Below, piece by piece: positions 46,301 to 56,900 of a stretch of 64,000 nucleotides of DNA. Origin of the DNA: Hymenobacter volaticus (GTDB lineage: Bacteria > Bacteroidota > Bacteroidia > Cytophagales > Hymenobacteraceae). Made by a program: the position numbers and the translations under genes. The notes under the pieces were generated by a model, which saw only the letters and a program-made list of their open reading frames with translations, made no database searches and had not been told where the DNA came from. Position 1 is the first letter of the stretch; every line of letters begins with the position of its first letter. The stretch is taken from the NCBI RefSeq assembly GCF_022921055.1, contig NZ_CP095061.1:3201501-3265500 (forward strand), read 5' to 3'.

Positions 46301-46465
46301 CGAGGGTAAGGCGTGACGCAGAGCCGAGGCTTCAATTGGCAAAGCGGCTGGGTGCTTTAAGAGTCTCGAGGCACCCGGTGAATCAATTGTTTGGGCCTGT
46401 GTGAATGAATTGTGCAGAAGCAGAAAGGCTATCATCGGCAGCAAGTGAGTATATGTGTGTTTCAT
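43364..46465 (-). CDS. T9SS-exported SBBP beta-propeller protein 3
   Basis: About 1033 residues. I chose ATG 46463-46465 because it puts the signal peptide (MKHTYTHLLPMIAFLLLHNSFTQAQ) first; the frame is open 12 codons further. Sixteen SBBP repeats, then sorting domain ending VRVLVTH. Subfamily II. Repeat 13 is shortened: it runs NVYVTGTSTLKYSSSGTLLW with no SYNG segment. At the repeat 8/9 boundary the RYNG strand is replaced by WVSIFTGTQTSSPATQ. Neighbouring genes 2 and 4 share long near-identical DNA with it. Confidence 0.9.
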   Translation of the reverse strand: MKHTYTHLLPMIAFLLLHNSFTQAQTIDSPGASRLLKHPAALPIEASALRHALPSTGKEPTAQLPQLPLPTKPHLSQAVNLGARGSQAHTSGPVREQWVARYTTPDNSYDVATSTAVDAAGNVYVTGYSFQDASNAVSYDYLTIKYSAEGVKQWEGRYNGSANGDDVAKAIAVDSAGNVYVTGSSYNGTSYDYATLKYSAHGQQLWEARYNGPADNDDLAVSLAVDAAGNLLVTGASYNGPTTSYDYVTVKYSSVGAQLWTARYNGSGNSDELPTTLALDGSGNVYVTGNAYAGNQGDYLTLKYSTTGQPQWEARYNGPASGYDLARDLAVDAAGNVAVTGTSDNGSSYDYATVRYSTSGQQLWATRYNGGGNSYDEATGVALDAAGNVAVTGFANTGNNNWNYVTIFYASANGQRVWLREYNGPDNGYDEAKDIAVDANGSVAVAGRSYNSSGESDYVTLKYSNVGQQLWEARYNGPARGDDEATALAVDAAGNVLVTGTSFAGSRNFDYATLKYAATTGEQMWVSIFTGTQTSSPATQAKDMAVDPVGNVVVTGLTPVGSGSNSYATVKYAATGQKLWEARYSFGFISADLLAVEVDAAGNVYIAGSFNNEYTTIKYDGASGRQLWVRRYFPGVINRGNRVTDLVVDAAGNAYVTGASVMGITTGFDYATIKYSPSGEQLWAMRYVSARNDIPSSLTLDAAGNVFVTGISYSEQFNRIESTTIKYSPSGQVQWVARYDDPVREDNPTAITVDAVGNVYVTGTSTLKYSSSGTLLWTAQYFSNGTAIAVDAAGNVLVTGTGYLNGNASQGVWVTAKCDGATGQRLWQVFSGAGNTTDQAVDMAIDSAGDAYVTGVSVNGTSNYNTIKYAGTSGHVLWETRDNTPSIDNNRPVRVVVDAAGSVVVAGTTLASPTDPDYLIIKYTQASSTASTAVLTTRATLTALGNMQQELAVYPNPAAGQASVSFRPMLDGPAQVAVYNQLGQQVASLYEGAVRKGQHYELPLHSHKLAPGLYICSLLVGGQRETVRVLVTH

Positions 46466-46828
46466 AGCGAAAAAGGTGGAGAAGGCAGGGAAGGCTATCA
46501 TCTACTTATCAACAGGATCTAACTCTCATCACTCAGCTCAGAAGTCCGCGTTTTCTTTCTCACCACATGCACAACCCTATCCAGCGCCTTGAATCCTACT
46601 GCAACAGCGTATGGATCAGATATAAATTAACAAAAAACGAAAGCACAAAACAGGGTTTCGTTATACATGCTTTTTTTATATGTATTACATTCTTAGTTCT
46701 GTGAGTCGCACTGTCTAGAAGTTACTCCGTAAAGTAGAACCAGACTTACAGGTGAAGTTTTGGCCGGTACCCGCGGTGCGGCAATAAATAGCCGTTTTTG
46801 GTATACGGGCGCAGTTACTGCCAATAAG
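46466..46828. other. Intergenic between SBBP genes 3 and 4
   Basis: About 360 bp, A/T-rich, no gene seen. The terminator of gene 4 lies at its left in the next entry. Confidence 0.5.
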
Positions 46829-46861
46829 AAAAGGCCTCTGGACTAAGTCCAGAGGCCTTTT
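46829..46861 (-). terminator. Terminator of SBBP gene 4
   Basis: 15-bp perfect stem (46829-46843 with 46847-46861), three-base loop, A-run left. Confidence 0.85.
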
Positions 46862-46879
46862 GCGGAGCCAAATGGCCGG

Positions 46880-49800
46880 CTAGTGTGCGACCAGCACCCG
46901 CACCGTTTCGCGCTGGCCGCCCACGAGCAAGGAGCAGGTGTACAAGCCCGGCGCGAGCTTGTGGCTGTGGAGTGGCAGCTCGTAGTGCTGGCCTTTGCGC
47001 ACGGTGCCTTCGTAGAGGCTGGCTACTTGCTGGCCTAGCTGGTTGTAGACGAGCACCTGCGCCGGCCCATCGAGCACCGGCCGGAAGCTCACTGCCGCTT
47101 GGCCGGCAGCCGGGTTGGGGTATACGGCTAGCTCCTGCACATTGCTACCAGCGGTGGTGAAGGCTGAACGCGTGGCAGCTACCACACCAGCGGAAGCGGT
47201 AGTGCTAGTCTGCACGTACTTGATGGTGGCAAAATCGGTGTTCACGTAGAGGCTGTAGGAACTGCCCGTCACGTACACGTTGCCGGCGGCGTCCACGGCG
47301 AGGCCGTTGGCCTGATCGATGCGGTTAGGGGAACCGTCGTAGCGAATGTCCCAGAGTTGCTGGCCCGTGGTGGCATCGTATTTCAGCGTGGCAAAGTCAT
47401 AGCTTTCGCCGCTGCTGTTGTTGTCGGAGTAGCCGGTTACGTAGGCGTTTCCAGCAGCATCCAGCGCTACATCAGTTGCCACATCTACGCCGGAGCCGGG
47501 ACCATTGTAGCGCGTAGCCCAGAGCTGCTGGCCCGTGGTGGCATCATACTTCAGGGTGGCATAATCGGAGCTGCTGAAGGCTGGGCCGCTGTAGGAACGA
47601 CCGGTTACATACACGTGGCCCGTGCTGGGGTCAACGGCCAGTTTTGCCGCCTGGTCGCTGCGGTTGCCGGGGCCGTTGTAGCGCGTAGCCCACAGTTGCT
47701 GGCCGGTAGCCGCGTTGTATTTGACCGTGGCATAATCGTAGCTGCCTGTGGTACCAATTGACTGGCCCGTTACTACGACGTTGCCGCTGGCATCCACCTC
47801 TATGTCGGTTGCCGCGCCGTTTCCATTGCCTACTCCGCTATAAGGAGCCTCCCAGAGCTGCTGGCCACTAGCCGAATACTTGACGGTGAGGTAGTCGAAA
47901 CGGCCGTAGGTGGCGCCGGTCACGTACACGCTGCCCTCCGCATCGACAGCCAAGGCACTGGCTTGGTCGTTGCTGGCGCCGGCACCGTTGTAGCGGGCCA
48001 CCCATTGCTCTTGGCCCGTGGGCGAGTACTTGAGGGTGGCATAGTCGTAGCTGGTGCCGGTGCCAATGGAAAAGCCAGTTACATACACGTTGCCAGCCGC
48101 ATCAACTGCCACTTCATAGGGGTTGTCCATGCTGTTGGCGGAGCCGTTGTAGCGGGCTACCCACAACTCTTGGCCAGCGGGCGAGTACTTGACGGTGGCG
48201 TAGTCGGAGTTGCTGGTGCCGGTCACGTACACGTAGCCGGCGGCGTCTACGGCCACGCTGATAGCGGTATCAAAACTGTCGCCGGGGCCATCGTAACGGG
48301 CTTCCCACAGCTTAGTGCCACTAGCCGAGTACTTGATGGTGGCATAGTCGTAGCGGCTGCCACTGCCCGCCGAGGAACCTGTCACGTACACGTTGCCCGC
48401 AGCATCCACGGCTATATCCTTGGCCTGATCGTCGTTGTTGATGGCCAGGGCGTCGGTGTAGCGAGCTTCCCAGAGGGGCTGCCCGCTGGTGGCGTCGTAC
48501 TTGAGGGTGGCGTAGTCGGAATCGTTGCTGCTGGTATTGGAAATGCCCGTCACGGCCACGTTGCCGGTGGCATCCACGGCCAAACTTACCGCCTGCTCAT
48601 CGCCGGCCGTTGGGCTGTTGTAGCGGCTGGCCCAAAGCTGCTGGCCGCTGGCTGCCGCATACTTAACGGTGGCGTAGTCGCTCTGGCCGCTGCTGTTGAA
48701 AGAGCGCCCCGTCACAGCCACATTGCCGGCGGCATCTACCACCACGTCTTTAGCTTCCTCGTAGCTGCTGTCGGAGCCATTGTAGCGGGCTTCCCAGAGA
48801 GGCTGCCCGCCGGCGGCGGCGTACTTGAGCGTGACGTAGTCCCAATTGCCGCCGCCAATGTCGGCAAAGCCGGTGACGGCCACGTTGCCTGCTGCATCCA
48901 GCGCTACCGCCGTGGCTTCGTCGTAGCTGTTGCCCCCGCCGTTGTAGCGGCTGGCCCACAGTTGCTGCCCGTTGGTCGAGTAGCGTACGGTGGCGTAGTC
49001 ATAGCTGCTCCCGTTGTCGGAGGTGCCGGTCACGGCCACGTTGCCAGCGGCATCCACAGCCAAGTCGCGCACTAGGTCGTAGCCGCTAGCGGGGCCATTG
49101 TAGCGGGCCGCCCACTGCTGCTGGCCGCTGGTCGAGTACTTGAGGGTGAGGTAATCGCCTTGGTTACCGGAGTAGGCGTTGCCCGTCACGTACACGTTGC
49201 CACTGCCGTCGAGGGCCAGTGTGGTAGGTAGCTCATCGCTGTTGCCGCTACCGTTGTAGCGGGCCGTCCAGAGCTGTGCCCCGACGGTCGAATATTTTAC
49301 CGTTACATAATCGTAGCTGGTGGTGGGGCCGTTGTAGGAGGCCCCCGTGACGTACACATTGCCGGCCGCATCTAGGGCCAAGCTTGTGGCTAGGTCGTCG
49401 CTGTTGGCGGCTCCGTCGTAGCGGGCAGCCCATAGTTGCTGGCCGTCTGGGTCGTACTTGACTGTGGCGTAGCCGTAGTTGCCGGTGCGCCCAAAAGAGC
49501 CTCCCGTTACATAGATATTGCCTGCCGCGTCCACCGCAATGCCTTTCGGCACATCGTCGCTGCTGCCCGAGCCGTTGTAGCGCGCCGTCCAAAGTTCCTG
49601 GCCACTGGCCGAGTACTTCACCGTAACATAGTCGTAGTCGATGGAAAGGACGCTGCTGGCGGTGCCCGTCACGTACACGTTGCCTTCCGCATCGGTGGTG
49701 GTAGCGGAAGCCAAATCATAGCTGGCCGTTGGGCCGCTGTAACGGGCCGTCCATGCCTCACTGACCGGTCCGGCCGCGGCCGCCTGCATATTCTTGCTGG

Positions 49801-50047
49801 TAGTTACTTGCGCGTCTTGCGCTAGTTGTTTGGTGGCTATTCGTTTGCTGACGGCTCTCGTTTGTTTCGGCAAGGCATGCTGCAAGGCCCGGGCTCCGGG
49901 GGGCAGCAGAAACTCTTGGGCTTGCGTAGGCTGTGGTTTCTGCTTCTTAACTGAAACCGGGCTTAGTCGAGTTTGCGCCTGAGTAAGCGGCACAACCAAA
50001 AGCAAGCCGGCGGCTAACGGCAGCAAACAAGTAAAAGATTGTTTCAT
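46880..50047 (-). CDS. T9SS-exported SBBP beta-propeller protein 4
   Basis: About 1055 residues. ATG 50045-50047 was chosen, since the signal peptide MKQSFTCLLPLAAGLLLVVPLTQAQ follows it; the open frame runs 37 codons further but that extension is not signal-like. Sixteen regular SBBP repeats and a sorting domain ending VRVLVAH. It is the most regular of the eight: no degenerate blades, and repeat 14 reads VDPSTGHVYVTG. Subfamily II, with stretches near-identical to proteins 2 and 3. Confidence 0.9.
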   Translation of the reverse strand: MKQSFTCLLPLAAGLLLVVPLTQAQTRLSPVSVKKQKPQPTQAQEFLLPPGARALQHALPKQTRAVSKRIATKQLAQDAQVTTSKNMQAAAAGPVSEAWTARYSGPTASYDLASATTTDAEGNVYVTGTASSVLSIDYDYVTVKYSASGQELWTARYNGSGSSDDVPKGIAVDAAGNIYVTGGSFGRTGNYGYATVKYDPDGQQLWAARYDGAANSDDLATSLALDAAGNVYVTGASYNGPTTSYDYVTVKYSTVGAQLWTARYNGSGNSDELPTTLALDGSGNVYVTGNAYSGNQGDYLTLKYSTSGQQQWAARYNGPASGYDLVRDLAVDAAGNVAVTGTSDNGSSYDYATVRYSTNGQQLWASRYNGGGNSYDEATAVALDAAGNVAVTGFADIGGGNWDYVTLKYAAAGGQPLWEARYNGSDSSYEEAKDVVVDAAGNVAVTGRSFNSSGQSDYATVKYAAASGQQLWASRYNSPTAGDEQAVSLAVDATGNVAVTGISNTSSNDSDYATLKYDATSGQPLWEARYTDALAINNDDQAKDIAVDAAGNVYVTGSSAGSGSRYDYATIKYSASGTKLWEARYDGPGDSFDTAISVAVDAAGYVYVTGTSNSDYATVKYSPAGQELWVARYNGSANSMDNPYEVAVDAAGNVYVTGFSIGTGTSYDYATLKYSPTGQEQWVARYNGAGASNDQASALAVDAEGSVYVTGATYGRFDYLTVKYSASGQQLWEAPYSGVGNGNGAATDIEVDASGNVVVTGQSIGTTGSYDYATVKYNAATGQQLWATRYNGPGNRSDQAAKLAVDPSTGHVYVTGRSYSGPAFSSSDYATLKYDATTGQQLWATRYNGPGSGVDVATDVALDAAGNAYVTGYSDNNSSGESYDFATLKYDATTGQQLWDIRYDGSPNRIDQANGLAVDAAGNVYVTGSSYSLYVNTDFATIKYVQTSTTASAGVVAATRSAFTTAGSNVQELAVYPNPAAGQAAVSFRPVLDGPAQVLVYNQLGQQVASLYEGTVRKGQHYELPLHSHKLAPGLYTCSLLVGGQRETVRVLVAH

Positions 50048-50409
50048 AGGGTAAGGGATTGGGAATGAAAGGCTAGTACCAGCCTGTAGAACAAGAAAAG
50101 CAGGGGTAACAGAATCAGGAACAAATGATTCTAATTCTTCCCTTATGAGTTTGAGCAAAGCTCATACTACATAATCAACAGCACGAAATCCGGCGCCAAG
50201 TACTTAAAAATAAGGCTACCACAACAAGGTTTAACAATAATACTACACGCTTTCACTCCTAGCTCAACTATACACTCGGTTATCGTTGAAATCTACCGAC
50301 AAGCGTAGTAGGCTGGGTTTTCTGGTTTGACAATTATGTAAGTAGTAGCAGTCAGAACCACACTGCTCTTACCACAAAACTTACCGCAGCAGGAATTCCT
50401 ACTTCACAA
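50048..50409. other. Intergenic between SBBP genes 4 and 5
   Basis: About 360 bp, no gene seen. Carries the upstream region of gene 4. Confidence 0.5.
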
Positions 50410-50443
50410 AAAAGCGCCCCCGAAACAAATTCGGGGCGCTTTT
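50410..50443 (-). terminator. Terminator of SBBP gene 5
   Basis: 14 pairs with one bulged C (50410-50424 with 50430-50443), A-run left. Confidence 0.8.
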
Positions 50444-50466
50444 AGCAGCATTTAGCTACTTGGTAC

Positions 50467-53400
50467 CTACCGGCTAATCAGCACACGGACGGATTCGCGC
50501 TGACCGTTGACGAGCAACGAGCAGGTGTACAAGCCCGCCGCTAGTTTCTCGCTGTTGAGGGGCAGCTCGTAGTGCTGCCCCTTGCGCACTTTGCCTTCAT
50601 AGAGGCTGGCTACCTTCTGACCGAGCTGGTTGTAGAGTTGTACCTGCGCTGCTCCATCCTGCACCGGCCGGAAGCTGACGGTGGTCGGGCCAGTGGCCGG
50701 ATTTGGATAGACGGCCAGTTCCTGCAACTGTCTGGTAGGGGCCGCTACGGCCAGTGACGCGCTAGCCGTTACGAGTGGGGTTGCGCCAGCCAATGCTACC
50801 GGGCCTATGCCAGTACTTTGGCTGTACTTGAGCGTAGCAAAGTCGTAGCTGGTGCCACTCCCGAGCGAGAAGCCCGTCACGTACACGTTGCCCGCGGCAT
50901 CTAGGGAGAGTGCTGCGGCCTCGTCATAGCTATTGCCGGGGCCATTGTATCGGGCGGTCCATGCCTGCTGGCCGCTGGCCGAATACTTGACGGTGAGGTA
51001 GTCATCGGTTCCGTCGTTGTTGTAGGACAAGCCCGTTACGTAGGCGTTACCGGCGCCATCCACCACCAGGGCTGTGGCTTCATCATAGCTGTTGGCAGGG
51101 CCATCGTAACGCGCTACCCATTGTTGCTGGCCGCTTCTCGAATACTGCAAGGTGGCATAATCCCATCCCGTACTGCCACCACTGTTGGAATACCCTGTTA
51201 CATATACGTTGCCGGTATTATTGTCAATTGCTACGGAAGTGGCTAGGTCATCCTTGTTGCCGGGCCCATTGTAACGGGCACCCCATAGCTGAAACCCATT
51301 GGCAGATGAGTAACGCGCGGTGGCGTAGTCGTAGCTGCTACCACTATCGGAAATGCCAGTCACGACTAAGTCACCGGCGGCACTGATGGCTAAACCTGCT
51401 GCCACATTATAGCTACTGATGAGCGAGGCGTAAAAGCTGGTCCATGCTGGCACGCCACTAATTCCCTCGTATTTCACTGTGGCATAGTCACTCTTAGTTC
51501 CCGCGTACGAAGTGCCCGTCACGTATACATCGCCGGCCGCATCCACGCCTATATCTGTTGCCACGTCGGCATCGTCGCCGTACCCAATAAAGCCTGCAAC
51601 CCACGACCGCTGCCCACTCGCCAAATACTTGCACGTGATATAGTCGTAGTTGGTCGCTTGGTAAGAGGTGCCCGTTACGTACACATTGCCCGCGGCGTCC
51701 ACGGCCACCCCTGCCGCCAGATCATCCTTGTTGCTGACCCCACTAAAGCGAATGGCCCACAACTGCTGACCGCTCGGCGAATATTTGACAGTGGCATAGT
51801 CGGCGTTGAGGCCGTAGGACGTGCCCGTCACTATCACGTTGCCAGCCGCATCAACAACTAGTTCCACCGGTAGCTCGTCGCCGTTGCCGTCGTAGTGGGC
51901 TTCCCAGAGCTGCTGGCCCGTGGGCGAATACTTGACGGTGGCATAGTCGTAGTTGCTGCCGTTGTAGGCGTAGCCCGTCACAAACACGTTCCCTGCGGCA
52001 TCTGTGGCAATATCCGTGGCTACTTCCGCCCCGTTGGTGGCCGCGTTGAAGCGCGCTTCCCAAAGCTGCTGCACATTGTTTTGCTGGTATTTGATGGTGT
52101 TGAAGCCATTACTATCAGTAGAGCCAAGGCTATAGAAACTGCCCGTCACGTATACATTGCCAGCGGCATCTAGCGCCACGTTCGTGGCTTCATCATCCGC
52201 ATCATAGTCGTAGCGGGCTTCCCAGACTTGTTGGCCGCCGGCCGAGTACTTTACCGTCGCGTAATCCGACCTAGAACGTGAACTAGCAGTTCTTCCTGTA
52301 ACGTACACGTTGCCCGCCGCATCCACCACTAGGTCCCTCGCCCCCTCGCTACTGGCACTCGCGGTACTAGGTCCCTCGTAGCGGGATTCCCAGACTTGCT
52401 GACCGGTAATGCCGTTGTACTTGAGCGTGGCATAGTCGGCATTGGAGCCGGAATTGTTGCCACTACTCCCGGTCACCAGCACGTTACCAGCGGCGTCCAG
52501 GGCCAAGGCAGTAGCTTCGTCGTTGCGGTTGCTATGGCCATTGTAGCGACCTATCCAAAGTTGCTGGCCAGTGGCCACGTCATACTTGAGCGTGACATAG
52601 TCGGAGTTGCTCTCATTATACGCGTAGCCGGTTACATACACATTGCCTGCCGCATCCGCGGCTATATCATTGGCTAAATAAAAAGACCCATTGCTAACGT
52701 CGCTATACTGAGCAGCCCAAAGTTGTTGGCCGTTGGCCGCGTACTTGCGGGTGGTGCCTCCTCCGGTGACGTACACGTTGTCCGCCACATTTACAACTAA
52801 ATGGGAGCCTCCGAGAGCCGTCCAGAGTAGTTGCCCATTAACAGTGTACTTGGCTGTCTGGTTACCCGTCACATACACGTTACCCGTCCCATCTACGGCT
52901 ATATCTTTCCCACCGGCGAATCCGCGCACCACCCAAAGCTCTTGGCCGCTGGGAGAATACTTTAGGGTAGCATACCCAAGTCCGCTCGAACCCGTTACGT
53001 AGACATTGCCCGTCGCGTCCACGGTTATAGCCGCTGCCGCATCGTAGCTTCCCGTGCCAAGTGGTGTGGAGCTGTTGTAGATGCTTTCCCAGAGTTGCTG
53101 GCCGCTAGGCGAGTACTTGAGAGTGATGTAGTCGGCGACAGCAAACGTGCCCACCGCATAGAGTTGGGAGCCGGTCACATACGTATTACCGGCTGCATCC
53201 ACCGTCATATCCGCAATCCGAAGCCTTCTATTATTTCTATAGAGGGCAATCCAGACCTCACTAGCCACTTCCGTGGCTGATCCGGTTGTGACATCCTGAG
53301 CGCTAACGCCTCTTGCTGCTGCGGCTACTTTCTGACCCGACCTGACACGTGCTGGTCGGTTCGTCAACCGGTTGGCCCCATTGCCGGGTAGCGGGTGGCG

Positions 53401-53565
53401 CAAGGCGGGCACCCCAGGGGGTAGCACGTTCTGCGGCCGCAATGCTGGCAAGGCTCGTTGCGCTTTACTGATAAGTTGAGGCGGGCTGGCCTGCGCCAAG
53501 GCGCCCGATGGGTGCAGCAGTAAGCTTGCCGCCAAGAATAGCAACCACGTAAAAGCCTGTTTCAT
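50467..53565 (-). CDS. T9SS-exported SBBP beta-propeller protein 5
   Basis: About 1032 residues. ATG 53563-53565 was chosen for the signal peptide MKQAFTWLLFLAASLLLHPSGALAQ; the frame continues 29 codons upstream. Sixteen repeats, of which 2-4 are short, lacking the SYNG segment (NVYVTGNQTAKY; NVYVTGGGTTRKY). The midpoint marker between repeats 8 and 9 reads KYQQNNVQQLWEARF. Sorting domain ends VRVLISR. Subfamily I with proteins 1 and 6. Confidence 0.9.
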   Translation of the reverse strand: MKQAFTWLLFLAASLLLHPSGALAQASPPQLISKAQRALPALRPQNVLPPGVPALRHPLPGNGANRLTNRPARVRSGQKVAAAARGVSAQDVTTGSATEVASEVWIALYRNNRRLRIADMTVDAAGNTYVTGSQLYAVGTFAVADYITLKYSPSGQQLWESIYNSSTPLGTGSYDAAAAITVDATGNVYVTGSSGLGYATLKYSPSGQELWVVRGFAGGKDIAVDGTGNVYVTGNQTAKYTVNGQLLWTALGGSHLVVNVADNVYVTGGGTTRKYAANGQQLWAAQYSDVSNGSFYLANDIAADAAGNVYVTGYAYNESNSDYVTLKYDVATGQQLWIGRYNGHSNRNDEATALALDAAGNVLVTGSSGNNSGSNADYATLKYNGITGQQVWESRYEGPSTASASSEGARDLVVDAAGNVYVTGRTASSRSRSDYATVKYSAGGQQVWEARYDYDADDEATNVALDAAGNVYVTGSFYSLGSTDSNGFNTIKYQQNNVQQLWEARFNAATNGAEVATDIATDAAGNVFVTGYAYNGSNYDYATVKYSPTGQQLWEAHYDGNGDELPVELVVDAAGNVIVTGTSYGLNADYATVKYSPSGQQLWAIRFSGVSNKDDLAAGVAVDAAGNVYVTGTSYQATNYDYITCKYLASGQRSWVAGFIGYGDDADVATDIGVDAAGDVYVTGTSYAGTKSDYATVKYEGISGVPAWTSFYASLISSYNVAAGLAISAAGDLVVTGISDSGSSYDYATARYSSANGFQLWGARYNGPGNKDDLATSVAIDNNTGNVYVTGYSNSGGSTGWDYATLQYSRSGQQQWVARYDGPANSYDEATALVVDGAGNAYVTGLSYNNDGTDDYLTVKYSASGQQAWTARYNGPGNSYDEAAALSLDAAGNVYVTGFSLGSGTSYDFATLKYSQSTGIGPVALAGATPLVTASASLAVAAPTRQLQELAVYPNPATGPTTVSFRPVQDGAAQVQLYNQLGQKVASLYEGKVRKGQHYELPLNSEKLAAGLYTCSLLVNGQRESVRVLISR

Positions 53566-53871
53566 AGGGTATGGGTTAGGATTGAAAAAGAACAAAAGCG
53601 AGTCATGGCCCGCTAGGTACCCGGCGGGTCTTGGTGGTTCTGTATGCTTCAATTTGCTCCTGTCTACTGCTGAGCTTTCAGGAGTAGGCCGCCGTACTCT
53701 AGTGTTAAGCTGCAGTAAATAAATGAATTAAATCTAGAGACACTGTATATACCCTATATCTTATACCTACCTCTTTTCAGCAGTGCCAGCCTTTGACCTA
53801 TGCTAGTGAAGACCACGTAAAGTCTGCAAATCCTACTCTCTCCATCAGGGAGGCACTCCTACTACCTACAA
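53566..53871. other. Intergenic between SBBP genes 5 and 6
   Basis: About 305 bp, no gene seen. Confidence 0.5.
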
Positions 53872-53906
53872 AAAAGCGTCTCACGCATAAGACGAGAGAC
53901 GCTTTT
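53872..53906 (-). terminator. Terminator of SBBP gene 6
   Basis: 11-bp stem (53872-53882 with 53896-53906), A-run left. Confidence 0.8.
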
Positions 53907-53930
53907 CAAGCTTGTTAACAAACTATGACG

Positions 53931-56900
53931 TTAGTGAGTCACCACCAGCCGAACGGCTTCGCGTTGGCCATTAACGAGCAAGGAACAGGTGTACAAGCCC
54001 GCGGCTAGCTTCTCACTGTTGAGCGGTAGCTCGTAGTGCTGGCCTTGGCGCACTTTGCCTTCATACAACGTGGCTACTTGCTGACCCAGCTGGTTGTAGA
54101 CCCGCACCTGCGCTGTCCCATCCAGCACCGGCCGGAAACTGACGGTGGACGGGCCAGTGGCCGGATTCGGATAGACGGCTAGCTCCTGCAACTTTCTAGT
54201 AGGAGCCGCTACGGCCAACGGCGCGCTAGTGGTTGCGGCCGGGGCCACACCTGCCAAGGCCACCGGCCCCACGCCGGTATTCTGGCCGTACTTGAGCGTG
54301 GCAAAGTCGTAGCCGGTGCTTGCCCCGAACGAGAAGCCGGTGATGCACACGTTGCCGGCGCCGTCCAGGGACAGAGCTGCAGCCTCATCATAGCTGCTGC
54401 CCGGTCCGTTGTAGCGCGCTTCCCACAATTGCTGGCCACTGGTGCCTGCGTACTTGAGCGTGGTGTAGTCGTCGGTGCTGTCGCGGTTGAACGACAAACC
54501 CGTTACGTACACGTTGCCGGCCGGATCTACGGCGAGGGCAGCGGCTTGGTCGTAGCCGTTGTCGGGGCCATTGTAGCGGCTGGCCCACACTTGCCGGCCG
54601 CCATAGTAGGGAGCAATGTAGTCGTACTTCACAGTTGCATAGTCGTAGGTCCCGCCGGTGCCCACCGAGAAGCCCGTCACAACCGCGTCGCCGGTGGCGT
54701 CCAACGCAATGCCCGTCGGAATATCATCGCTGTTGGCGGTTCCGTTGTAGCTGCTGAACACCACTGCGGCCCCGTTCTCCCCGAGGTATTTGATTGTGAC
54801 ATAATTGTAGTTGGTACGCCCGTTGGTGGTGGCGGCGCCCGTCACTATTGCATTGCCCGCGTCGTCCACCACCATAGCTGTTGCCACTTCATTGGTGGTA
54901 CCGCTGCCGTTGCCCGTGTAGCGGGTTTCCCACAGTTGGCGGCCGGTGGCGGCCGCATACTTGAGCGTGGCATAATCATAGTCGTTCTGAGTGGCACTGG
55001 TGGCCGCGCCGGTCACAAACACGTTGCCAGCCGAATCGAGGGCGACGGCAGATACTACCTCGTTGCTATTGCCGATGCCAGCGTAGCGCGCTTCCCACAC
55101 CTGCTGGCCGCTGGCTGTGTACTTGAGCGTGACGTAGTCGTAGTCGCGAAGGTTGGCGGCGATGGCGGAGCCCGTCACCACCACGTTGCCAGCGGCATCT
55201 AGTGCCAAGGCCGTTGCTTCTTCGTTGCCGTTGCTGTTGTAGCGGGCGCTCCACAGCTCTTGGCCCGTGGGCGAGTACTTGACAGTGGCATAATCGTACC
55301 CATTGATACTATCGTAGGCGGTGCCCGTCACATACACGTTGCCGGCGCTGTCCAGGGCCAGCGCCTTTGGTATTTCGTCGCCGTTGGCGGAGCCGTTGTA
55401 GCGCGCTTGCCACACTTGCTGCCCCGCGGGCGAATACTTGACGGTGGCATAGTCGTAGTTGCGGCCGTTGTAGGCGTAGCCGGTCACGTATACGTTGCCG
55501 GCCGCGTCGGTTGCCTGGTTGGTTGCCACCTCGTTACTGGTGCTGGCTGGTGGGGTAAAGCGCGCTTCCCACACTTGCAGCACGTTGTTTTGCTCGTACT
55601 TGATGGTAGCCAGTACCGAGTTGGTAGTTATGATGACGCTGTTGGAAGAGGCCCCCGTGACGTACACGCTGCCGGTTGCTCCCACAACCACGGCTACTGC
55701 CACCTCGCTGGTGGGGAAAGGCCCGGTTCCGGCGTAGCGAGTTTGCCACAGCTGCTGCCCATTGGCGCCACTGTACTTGAGCGTCGCATATTCGCTGATC
55801 GACTGCGTGAGTCCCGAGTAGCCGGTCACATACACATCTCCGGCCGCATCCACAGCCAAGGCGTAAGCTTCGTCGACGCTAATTCCACCGTTTCCGTTGT
55901 ACGAAGCTTGCCACACTTGCTGGCCGCTGGCCGAATATTTCACCGTGCCATAGTCGTAGCTGCTAAGAAAGCTATTGAACGAAGCGCCCGTCACGACCAC
56001 GTTACCGGCCGCATCCACGGCCAAGGCAGTAGGCACATCCAAGCTAGTGCTGGATGCGCTGAACCGTGCATTCCACAACTCTTGGCCACTAGCTGAATAT
56101 TTGACGGTGGCATAATCGGAAAGTTGGCCTGTTAGCTCGGACCGCCCGGTCACGTACACGTTGCCCACGGCGTCCACGGCCAAATCCGTCGCCTGATCAT
56201 CGGTGTTGCCAGGCCCCGAGTTATAGATCATGCTCCACTGTTGCTGCCCCGTGGTCGAGAACTTCAGCGTGCTGTAGTCGTTGCCCGTGCCGTTGCTGGC
56301 AGCGGTACCGGTCAAGTAGACGTTGCCGGCCGCATCTACGGCCAGATCTTTAACCGTGCCCAAGAGTGAGTTAGAGAACAGCCACAACTGCTGACCGGTG
56401 CTTCCGGCGTATTTGACGAGGCTGTGGGCGCCGCTACCCACGTATACGTTGCCGGTAGCATCCAGCGCCACAGAAGCTCCTAGGCTACCGCCGCTGTAGC
56501 TGGCCGTCCACAACTGCTGGCCGGTAGCCGAATATTTGACCGTGGTACCATCCGAGTTGTTGCTGTTGCCGCGGGTGGCGTAGCCGGTTACATAGACGTT
56601 GCCGGCGGCATCCACGGCCAAATCCGTCGCCCGATCATCGGTGTTGCCGGGCCCCGAGTTGAACAAGACGCTCCAAAGCTGCTGGCCGCTAGGCGAGTAC
56701 TTGATGGTCACGTAGTCGTTGCCACGGCCGGTGTTAATAGCCGTTGTAGAGTAGCCGGTCACGTACGTATTACCGGCTGCATCTACCACTAAGTTGCTGG
56801 CCACATTGATGCTGGGGCCTTCGTAGAGGGCCACCCAGGCTTCGGTGACTGAACCGGCCGTGACGGCTTGGGTACTAGTTCCCCTTGCTGATGTAGTTGG